A model generated the notes under the pieces. The model searched no databases. It was given only the letters and a program-made list of their open reading frames with translations, and was not told the DNA's origin. Source: Bacteroidia bacterium (lineage in GTDB: Bacteria; Bacteroidota; Bacteroidia; Flavobacteriales; Flavobacteriaceae). Taken from it: a DNA stretch of 28,345 bases. Below are positions 23,044-28,345 of the stretch, piece by piece. Both the position numbers and the translations under genes were made by a program. The stretch covers positions 1 to 28,345 of the forward strand of contig JAHHLF010000014.1 of the NCBI GenBank assembly GCA_018679315.1, in the 5' to 3' direction. Within the stretch, counting starts at the first letter, position 1. Every line of letters begins with the position of its first letter.

Positions 23044-23076
23044 AAAGATGAGGAAAAAAAGAACCGTTGGGAATAA
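22774..23076 (+). CDS. 2TM-domain protein, first of three free-standing copies
   Basis: A 100-aa protein that is essentially one 2TM domain: NRYLRAKDRVEELKKFYGNITSY, helix 1 (SYVVIITFLAVLNYW), WAYMWFLWAAFGWGIGIFFHAIRTFNLNPFFGRDWEERKIRELM with helix 2, and a charged tail. It is the copy closest to the 2TM end of the kinase, sharing the ERKIRELM tail at protein and DNA level. A 105-bp gap separates it from the kinase gene, the largest in the array. The N- and C-termini should both face the cytoplasm. The molecular role of the 2TM family is unknown; position suggests a partner or modulator of the kinase. Confidence 0.88.
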   Translation: MEDFKKENRYLRAKDRVEELKKFYGNITSYVVIITFLAVLNYWTNEWAYMWFLWAAFGWGIGIFFHAIRTFNLNPFFGRDWEERKIRELMKDEEKKNRWE

Positions 23077-23087
23077 ACAACAACATC

Positions 23088-23405
23088 ATGCAAATAGAAG
23101 AAAACGATAAATACAAACGTGCAAAGAGGCGAATAGAGCAATTAAAAGGCTTTTATATTCATCTACTGGTATACATCCTCGTCAATCTGTTTATTTTAAT
23201 AAATATATACATCTCTACAGCTGAGGACAACGAGAGCTTTTGGCAATGGGAGCATTTCTTTGTATGCTTTGCCTGGGGTATTGGATTGACATTTCATGCG
23301 ATCAATGTTTTTGGTATAAACCCATTCCTGGGGAAGGATTGGGAAAGTCGCCAGATAGAGAAGTATATGAGAGAAGATGAAGAAGAATCTAAAAAATACA
23401 AATAA
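23088..23405 (+). CDS. 2TM-domain protein, second copy
   Basis: A 105-aa 2TM protein. I use the ATG at 23088 (MQIEENDKYKRAKRRIEQLKGFYIHL), not the TTG 21 nt upstream, which lies inside the previous gene. Helix 1 is LLVYILVNLFILINIYI and helix 2 lies in FFVCFAWGIGLTFHAINVFG, followed by the tail GKDWESRQIEKYMREDEEESKKY. The gap after the preceding stop is 11 bp, so it is co-translated. It differs from the first copy in the helices and the tail (ESRQIEKYM), so it is not a recent identical duplicate. Confidence 0.88.
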   Translation: MQIEENDKYKRAKRRIEQLKGFYIHLLVYILVNLFILINIYISTAEDNESFWQWEHFFVCFAWGIGLTFHAINVFGINPFLGKDWESRQIEKYMREDEEESKKYK

Positions 23406-23410
23406 CAGCC

Positions 23411-23758
23411 ATGGAACAAAGTCAAAAATTCATTGATGCAAAGAAGCGGGTGAAGGAGATAAAAGGATTCTACAATCATCTCACAGCTTATATAATTATT
23501 AACCTGGCGATAATAATCATACGTATCCCCGTGATTATATTTTTTATGGACAAACTCGGAGATAAGGCTGATAAGGGATTCTATGAATGGATAGATTTGA
23601 ATATCCTCATCACTCCGTTGGTTTGGGGAATAGGTTTATTTATCCATTTTATTGCTGTTTTTGGCAAAAAATCCGGATTTATACGTAATTGGGAAGAACG
23701 AAAGATCCAGGAATTTTTGCAGGAGGAAGACGAGAGGAGTCGTAAAAACTGGCAGTAA
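23411..23758 (+). CDS. 2TM-domain protein, third copy
   Basis: A 115-aa 2TM protein, MEQSQKFIDAKKRVKEIKGFYNHLTAY, with a longer extracytoplasmic or loop stretch between the helices (DKLGDKADKGFYEWIDLN) than the other copies. Helix 2 lies in LITPLVWGIGLFIHFIAVFG, and the tail is IRNWEERKIQEFLQEEDERSR. It starts 5 bp after the previous stop and ends 21 bp before the LytTR regulator, so the last three genes of the array are tightly packed. Function unknown, as for the other 2TM proteins. Confidence 0.88.
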   Translation: MEQSQKFIDAKKRVKEIKGFYNHLTAYIIINLAIIIIRIPVIIFFMDKLGDKADKGFYEWIDLNILITPLVWGIGLFIHFIAVFGKKSGFIRNWEERKIQEFLQEEDERSRKNWQ

Positions 23759-23779
23759 CTATTAAACGCTCACCACGCT

Positions 23780-24535
23780 ATGAAAGCGATCATTATTGAA
23801 GATGAAAAACCCGCTGCAAGGCGATTAAGCCGACTCCTGGAGGGACACGACGTCCAGGTATTAGCTACACTTCATACAGTAGAAGAGTCCATTGAATGGT
23901 TTCAGAACAATGCGCATGAGGGTTTGATCTTTTTGGATATTCAATTGTCGGATGGATTGAGTTTTGAGATCTTCGAAATGATCGATCTGAAAAATCCGGT
24001 CATATTTACCACGGCATATGACGAATATGCTCTGCAAGCCTTCAAATTGAACAGCATTGATTATTTACTAAAACCTATTGACACAGATGATCTTTCCGCT
24101 GCATTAGATCAATATCGGAACCGTTCGATGGAAGACCAAAAGGTGTCACTGGATTTTGAAGACATAAAAAAATTATTGGTCAATCCGCTCGAAAGGGAAT
24201 ACAAAAAAAGATTTACGGCCAGGGTAGGGCAGCATATTAAAATTTTACACGCCTCTGATATCGAATGTTTTTTCAGTGAAAACAAAGGAACTTATGCAGC
24301 TACTTCTGAGGGAAGAAATTATTTGCTCGATACAACTTTAGAGCATTTGGAAAATGAATTATCTCCTCAAAAGTTTTTTCGTGTAAGTCGAAAATTTTAT
24401 GTAAACTTTGACCACATTAAAGACATCATTTCTTATACCAATTCGCGACTCAAAATCAAATTAAATCGCTTTGATGCACACGAAATCATCGTGAGTAGGG
24501 AACGAGTCAAAGACTTCAAGCTTTGGCTAGAATAA
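23780..24535 (+). CDS. LytTR-family response regulator
   Basis: A 251-aa two-component regulator. The receiver domain has the acidic pair in IIEDEKPAARR (Glu7, Asp8), phospho-acceptor Asp53 (LIFLDIQLSDGLSF), Thr77/Thr78 in FTTAYDEYALQAF and Lys98 in YLLKPID. The LytTR DNA-binding domain fills the C-terminal half: RFTARVGQHIKILHASDIECFFSENKGTY, FFRVSRKFYVNFDHI and LKIKLNRFDAHEIIVSRERVKDFKLWL. It is the output of the LytS-type kinase at the head of the array. LytTR regulators bind pairs of short direct repeats; no such site was found confidently in the array. Terminator 24571-24602 follows. Confidence 0.95.
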   Translation: MKAIIIEDEKPAARRLSRLLEGHDVQVLATLHTVEESIEWFQNNAHEGLIFLDIQLSDGLSFEIFEMIDLKNPVIFTTAYDEYALQAFKLNSIDYLLKPIDTDDLSAALDQYRNRSMEDQKVSLDFEDIKKLLVNPLEREYKKRFTARVGQHIKILHASDIECFFSENKGTYAATSEGRNYLLDTTLEHLENELSPQKFFRVSRKFYVNFDHIKDIISYTNSRLKIKLNRFDAHEIIVSRERVKDFKLWLE

Positions 24536-24570
24536 AATAAGATAAAACACTGGTAAAGAATAAGATAAAA

Positions 24571-24602
24571 GTAATAATAGATTTTATCTATATTACCTTT
24601 TT
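24571..24602 (+). terminator. Terminator of the kinase/2TM/regulator array
   Basis: GTAATAATAGA pairs with TCTATATTAC across loop TTTTA with one bulged A, followed by C and five T. AT-rich, and 36 bp past the regulator stop. Confidence 0.55.
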
Positions 24603-24608
24603 GTAGTA

Positions 24609-25802
24609 TTATTCTTTCTTTTCAATACGATTATCGTCAAAAGCGGAGGGTAATAATTGGGGAATCAACTTCACGAAAAGTGGAAGCAAAACAGCACCTC
24701 CCGGAAGCATGAAAATAGCCAGGGAAGGAATGCTTTTAAAAATATCTATAAGTTGATTTTGCATTCGTTTTCTTTCTTCCGGACTCAACTCTTGGACAGT
24801 TGATTTACTTATCAAATTCATAAGTTCTTTGCTCTCAGAAATTTCTTTTAAGAGACGTTTTCGATTTCTCAAAATGAGTCTGCGAACGGATTTGGCCATG
24901 GTGTCATAAAATTTCATGGCCAGGTTATCTTGTTTTAAAAATGGAATGACATCTGCATTTTGACTAAAGAATGACGTAATCTCTTCCAGGGATCTTGAAA
25001 TATGTTTCTCATCGAATCCAAGATCACTGCCAATTCCATAAATAAATTCAGATTCCTGATATTCTAAAGTTTTATCCTCCCAAACTGTGATACAGGCAAC
25101 ATCTAATAAGTATTGATTTTCCCATAAAGCGGGATTCGACATCAATTTTTTACGATACGTACCGTCAAACTCTTTTTGATCTGTGTCTAAAAAGGAAAGA
25201 GAGGAAGTAAAAAGCTGGGCCAATTTTTCATCGGCTTTATTAATCTCCTTGGAATTAAACGCATGAGAAATGATATTCATCGCCAGGTATTCCAATAATT
25301 GTGCGTGCCCCCGAATGTCTGCTCCTCCATTGAGATAATACTTAAAGGTAAGTACATCTACAAAGAGTAAAGAGTTGGTAATGATGCTGTTAAAGGTTTT
25401 ACTGATCACATTATCATCGAGATATACGCGGCTATCCAGCAGCTTCTCAAGCTGTGAAGAGGTTTTATTACCGGCTAATATTTTATTTAAAAATGAGATC
25501 TGCCTCACATTGAGTTCCTCATAAAAAGCAAAGATCGTTTCCAGGAAGGTTTTGAAGTCGTAGGTAACTCGCTCAAGTTTGTAGGTGAAGTACAAGGCGG
25601 TAAGTAGGTTGATCTTAGCGTGTTCTGCCTCAGACATGGCGTGCTCCGCCTCAACAAATCGGGGGTATTTAATATTCACGCCATAGACAAATCCGGCTTT
25701 CTTCAACCCGTTATAAAGGTCCTGAAACGTGTTGTAGACATCATTATTTTGATCTACAAGATGTCCGAACTTATCTATCCATCCCGATGCTGAGGGATTC
25801 AT
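24609..25802 (-). CDS. LETM1-like protein
   Basis: A 397-aa protein, mostly helical and soluble for residues 1-300, whose last 60 residues (SLAIFMLPGGAVLLPLFVKLIPQLLPSAF) resemble the LETM1 membrane core, in which the PGG and PSAF positions are highly conserved. The preceding SPEERKRMQNQLIDIFKSIP is the usual lead-in. Mitochondrial LETM1 is an inner-membrane cation exchanger or ribosome-binding protein. Flavobacterial relatives have been named LETM1-related biofilm-associated proteins; the function is not settled. It is a single-gene unit, convergent with the LytTR gene. Confidence 0.8.
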   Translation of the reverse strand: MNPSASGWIDKFGHLVDQNNDVYNTFQDLYNGLKKAGFVYGVNIKYPRFVEAEHAMSEAEHAKINLLTALYFTYKLERVTYDFKTFLETIFAFYEELNVRQISFLNKILAGNKTSSQLEKLLDSRVYLDDNVISKTFNSIITNSLLFVDVLTFKYYLNGGADIRGHAQLLEYLAMNIISHAFNSKEINKADEKLAQLFTSSLSFLDTDQKEFDGTYRKKLMSNPALWENQYLLDVACITVWEDKTLEYQESEFIYGIGSDLGFDEKHISRSLEEITSFFSQNADVIPFLKQDNLAMKFYDTMAKSVRRLILRNRKRLLKEISESKELMNLISKSTVQELSPEERKRMQNQLIDIFKSIPSLAIFMLPGGAVLLPLFVKLIPQLLPSAFDDNRIEKKE

Positions 25803-26099
25803 ACCTTTTCTGATTTCAACCTATTTCAAAATAACATAAAATAAAGGACATAGAAAGAGTAAGAAATATATGCGCGGAAATAGAGGCAGTTATAGGAAAA
25901 CAATACAATATCTAAGGTTATGTGGTTTTGGAGTGATTTTGGTCGAAAAAGCCCTGTTTTACCTATGGAAATCTAGACGAAATGCATATATTTATCGATG
26001 AACTGCAACATAACTGTTTTCTTAATGCCCCAAGTATTACCGAGAACAATAAGATGTATTAGGAATAGTTCATTTTTTTAGAACCAAATCCATAATGTT
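25803..26099. other. Intergenic stretch with no gene seen
   Basis: 297 bp between the LETM1-like gene and a possible small gene. It is AT-rich and holds no convincing open frame, repeat or hairpin. It must contain the promoter of the leftward LETM1-like gene, but no clear TAnnTTTG box could be picked out. Confidence 0.5.
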
Positions 26100-26213
26100 A
26101 TGGAATACTACGTATTTATAGCTTGGCTGATGTTTATGATCATTCTACTGGTCAAGGTATTTAAAGCACACAATTCAACTAAAAATCATTACAATGGCAA
26201 GAGTAATAAGTAG
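26100..26213 (+). CDS. Possible 37-aa single-helix membrane peptide
   Basis: A short open frame, MEYYVFIAWLMFMIILLVKVF then KAHNSTKNHYNGKSNK: one hydrophobic helix (residues 4-21) with a basic polar tail, which is the layout of a small inner-membrane protein. It ends about 60 bp before a strong bidirectional terminator, and there is no other rightward gene for that hairpin to serve. No clear ribosome binding site precedes it. Chance AT-rich coding is possible, so this is a tentative call. Confidence 0.35.
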   Translation: MEYYVFIAWLMFMIILLVKVFKAHNSTKNHYNGKSNK

Positions 26214-26275
26214 GGTTATCCTTCTGGGTGATTAGGAACCTGCTTATTTAATCTTACAGGGAACTTTGTAATGTT

Positions 26276-26304
26276 AAAAGGCCACTTGAATCAAGTGGCC
26301 TTTT
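26276..26304. terminator. Bidirectional terminator downstream of sodC
   Basis: AAAAGGCCACTTGA (26276-26289) and TCAAGTGGCCTTTT (26291-26304) form a near-perfect inverted repeat. It works leftward for sodC and rightward for whatever is transcribed before it. Confidence 0.88.
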
Positions 26305-26305
26305 C

Positions 26306-26890
26306 TTATTGTATGATTCCTGTACAGCTGATCCTTGCACCTGCAGCCCCACTGGGCTGAGAAGTGAAATCGTCGACACCTTGGTGCACGATTACTGCTT
26401 TCCCTAGTATATTTTTAGTATCATCATCGCATCCCAGACACCATTGATCCGTAGTAAATGTGATACTTCCATTGCCATTTTCATCGGCTTCAAAATTTCC
26501 AATATCTCCCTTATGAAAGCCTTCTTCGGCACCCCATTTCCCATGGGGTTCCAAGGTAGGGTTCCAATGCCCTCCTGTAGATTTTCCATCATCAGAAGAA
26601 CAATCGGCCTTCTCATGGATATGGATAGCATGTTCTCCCGGACTGAGCCCCGAGAAGGTTGCCAACATGGTTATTTGGCCATTTTCTTCCGTAAAGGAAA
26701 CTTCACCTGCCACGCTGCTATTGCTCTTTGGCTCCATCTTAAAATTGACGACTTCTATATTTTCTTCAACTGTTTCAGTCTGGACTTCAGTGTCTGTATC
26801 TGACTCGGTACTATCTTCTTTTTTGGTTTCCTTGCAATGGACAAATAATACCAGGAGTCCCAGTAAGAGTATCGATTCTATTTTTTTCAT
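26306..26890 (-). CDS. sodC: Cu/Zn superoxide dismutase, lipoprotein
   Basis: A 194-aa enzyme from the ATG at 26890, which gives a lipoprotein signal (LLVLFVHC, Cys19); the frame extends to 26944 without a better start. Copper and zinc ligands are in place: HIH (His90, His92), GGHWNP (His108), HGKW (His116), FHKGDIGN (His126, Asp129) and VIVHQGVDD (His169). The disulfide pair is likely Cys97 and Cys189. A Glu/Thr-rich linker (25-47) joins the anchor to the domain. It dismutates superoxide outside the inner membrane. A further CLGC pair (151-154) lies in the loop before the last strands. It ends just before the terminator at 26276-26304. Confidence 0.95.
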   Translation of the reverse strand: MKKIESILLLGLLVLFVHCKETKKEDSTESDTDTEVQTETVEENIEVVNFKMEPKSNSSVAGEVSFTEENGQITMLATFSGLSPGEHAIHIHEKADCSSDDGKSTGGHWNPTLEPHGKWGAEEGFHKGDIGNFEADENGNGSITFTTDQWCLGCDDDTKNILGKAVIVHQGVDDFTSQPSGAAGARISCTGIIQ

Positions 26891-26948
26891 GGATATGAGA
26901 TTTAGATGAAAACTAAATGTACATATAATTCCGTGCCAAATCAACTTA

Positions 26949-27437
26949 CTAGCGAAGGGGTTTAAACAAGGACTTGGGATCTCTTATTCCACGCTTGAGA
27001 TTCTCTGCTAGTACCAGTGACTTCTCAATTCGTGTTTGTGATGATTTATAGCCAGCAACTGAGTAAATCAGGCCTCTTCTTTTGCCCATGGTGAGTGACT
27101 CAAAAATATCAAAGGCATCAGGATCTGATTCAAACACGGCTTCTAGTTCCTCAGGAACATCAACACCGTACCTGGATGTATCCTCAACAAGCTGCATCTG
27201 GAAATAATCATTTGGAAAGACACCAAGCTTTTTCTGATTCGGTTTATTGAGCATTACAATAAAGTTGCCCTTTATCTTTTGAAGCGCTGCGTAATAGCTA
27301 ATAGATTGCCCTTTGAAACTCACTTTTACTTTAACTCTATTATGGCCCTTGTCGATAAAGAGGCGAGCAATATCTTCCGGTATGTAGACCGAATGTATAC
27401 TGCTAAGTGCTATGTCAAAAACAGGACTCTCTATCAT
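26949..27437 (-). CDS. YdeI/OmpD-associated family protein with DUF1905 domain
   Basis: A 162-aa soluble protein. The N-terminal part (FDIALSSIHSVYIPEDIARLFIDKGHNRVKVKV, then MLNKPNQKKLGVFPNDYFQMQLVED) is DUF1905, a small beta-barrel. The C-terminal helices (VPEELEAVFESDPDAFDIFESLTMGKRRGLIYSVAGYKSSQTRIEK) are the YdeI/OmpD-associated segment with its conserved P-D-x-F-x-x-L-x-x-x-K/R-R pattern. The role is unknown, although E. coli YdeI is linked to peroxide and peptide-antibiotic resistance. Its ATG overlaps the stop of the hydrolase-OsmC gene by 4 nt (ATGA), so it is the downstream gene of that operon. Confidence 0.85.
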   Translation of the reverse strand: MIESPVFDIALSSIHSVYIPEDIARLFIDKGHNRVKVKVSFKGQSISYYAALQKIKGNFIVMLNKPNQKKLGVFPNDYFQMQLVEDTSRYGVDVPEELEAVFESDPDAFDIFESLTMGKRRGLIYSVAGYKSSQTRIEKSLVLAENLKRGIRDPKSLFKPLR

Positions 27438-28345
27438 TTCAATTCGCTGGTGATCACTTGAACCTCACTGTGCAAGGTTTTGTGTACCGGACATTTGTCA
27501 GCTATTTGCAGCATGCGCGTCCGTTGCTTCTCGTCCAATGCCCCTTCAAATTTTAGGGTCCTGTGGAAGGTGTCTATTTTTGCTGAATCTGACTCACATG
27601 CCTCACAGTCCAGTGCATGCGTTTTTCCGTAAGTCGTATGCACTTCCACACTTTCAAGCGGCCAGCCTTTACGTTTGGCATACATTTGCAGGGTCATTAC
27701 CGTGCATGCCGATAATCCGGCAGAGACCAATTCATATGGTGATGGGCCAAAATCATTACCCCCAAAACTAGTAGGCTCGTCAGCAATCAAGGAATGATTC
27801 CCTACATTCATTTGGGTAGTGAATCCATCTTCCCGGTCAAGCCTGGCCACGACCTGGTGATCGCTTTTCAATTTATTCGTTTTTGGGATATCCAAATATC
27901 GCGGAGCCCAGCCTGCAATAATTTCTCCTACATAGGTTGAGTCTTCTCTGTTGCTCAACAAATGATCCGCCCCGTCAAGGGTTACAAAGCTTTTAGGGTG
28001 ATGGGCGGCATGATACAAAAGTTCGGCATTTCTAATGCCTACTATGGTGTCTTGAGGAGAGTGTAAGACAAGGAGTGGTTTTCTCAATTGCTTTAAGGTT
28101 CTTTCCAGAGTTTGTTCTTGAAGGTCTTCCAGGAATTGTTTCTTTATCGTGAAATTGCGACCGCTCAGATTAACGGTAGCCTGACCAGAAGCTTCTATCT
28201 CTTCAATGCTATTTTGTAAAAGGTGCGTGACGTGTTCAGGATCTGCCGGTGCAGCTACCGTAGCCACGGCCTTAACGTAGTCCATTTGCGCCGCTGCGAA
28301 GATCACGGCTGCACCTCCCAGAGAATGACCGATCAGCACGCTAGG
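27434..28345 (-). CDS. Alpha/beta hydrolase-OsmC fusion protein, 5' end outside the window
   Basis: The frame is open to the right edge, so the start is missing; at least 303 residues are seen. The first part is the second half of an alpha/beta hydrolase: nucleophile Ser in IGHSLGGAA, Asp in HSPQDTIVGI and His in DGADHLL. After residue 170 comes an OsmC domain (FGGNDFGPSPYELVSAGLSACTVMTLQMYAKRKGW, then DKCPVHKTLHSEVQV) with both redox cysteines, the type that reduces organic hydroperoxides. Such hydrolase-OsmC fusions are known in Bacteroidota. It overlaps the YdeI gene by 4 nt. A GTG at 28339 is not a start; the frame continues past it. Confidence 0.93.
   Translation of the reverse strand, partial: PSVLIGHSLGGAAVIFAAAQMDYVKAVATVAAPADPEHVTHLLQNSIEEIEASGQATVNLSGRNFTIKKQFLEDLQEQTLERTLKQLRKPLLVLHSPQDTIVGIRNAELLYHAAHHPKSFVTLDGADHLLSNREDSTYVGEIIAGWAPRYLDIPKTNKLKSDHQVVARLDREDGFTTQMNVGNHSLIADEPTSFGGNDFGPSPYELVSAGLSACTVMTLQMYAKRKGWPLESVEVHTTYGKTHALDCEACESDSAKIDTFHRTLKFEGALDEKQRTRMLQIADKCPVHKTLHSEVQVITSELK

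Noticed and set aside
1..28345. CRISPR arrays, tRNA or rRNA genes, insertion sequences, phage genes
   Set aside because: No regular spaced repeats, transposase motifs or structural RNA sequence was recognised.

Overview
The window looks like a chromosomal segment of a marine-type Flavobacteriaceae bacterium (Bacteroidota). This rests on protein types: PspC/PadR/GIN-domain cluster, 2TM-domain proteins with a LytS/LytTR pair, DUF4870 and LETM1-like proteins, many lipoproteins with short signal peptides, and AT-rich spacers with few Shine-Dalgarno sites. TGA is an ordinary stop here. No rRNA, tRNA, CRISPR array, insertion sequence or phage gene was seen. The genus cannot be fixed from sequence alone.

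Layout. (1) 1-3540 is a sulfur-oxidation divergon: leftward a molybdenum sulfite oxidase, a membrane-anchored mono-heme cytochrome c and a rhodanese lipoprotein broken by an in-frame TGA; rightward a type II-like sulfide:quinone oxidoreductase. A perfect 14-bp palindrome (2215-2228) sits between them. (2) 3671-5393 holds upp and trxB. (3) 5442-10120, leftward, holds a lipocalin-like secreted protein, a GIN-domain lipoprotein, a PspC membrane protein with its PadR regulator, a DUF4440 secreted protein and a DUF4870 membrane protein. The GIN and PadR genes share an identical 17-nt upstream element. (4) 10254-13195 holds a DUF4442 hotdog protein, an AIM24 protein, the D-Ala-D-Ala carboxypeptidase dacB and a 65-aa orphan. 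(5) 13247-17676 holds oxyR, an MFS sugar-type transporter, a GNAT acetyltransferase, an exported TIM-barrel protein and a small membrane protein. (6) 17796-20304 holds an O-methyltransferase with a 1-nt frameshift, an NTF2-like lipoprotein and a secreted protein that looks internally duplicated. (7) 20550-24535 holds a PaiB-type protein and a rightward array: LytS-type kinase fused to a 2TM domain, three free-standing 2TM proteins, and a LytTR response regulator. (8) 24609-28345 holds a LETM1-like protein, a possible 37-aa membrane peptide, a Cu/Zn superoxide dismutase lipoprotein, a YdeI/DUF1905 protein and a hydrolase-OsmC fusion cut by the right edge.

Themes. Sulfur and redox chemistry recur (SQR, sulfite oxidase, rhodanese, TrxB, OxyR, SodC, OsmC), as do envelope functions (PspC, GIN, DacB, lipoproteins, kinase/2TM array). 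The most intriguing points are the kinase-2TM-2TM-2TM-regulator array, the shared element upstream of PadR and GIN genes, the palindrome of the sulfur divergon, and two genes whose conserved coding sequence runs through a stop or a frame change.
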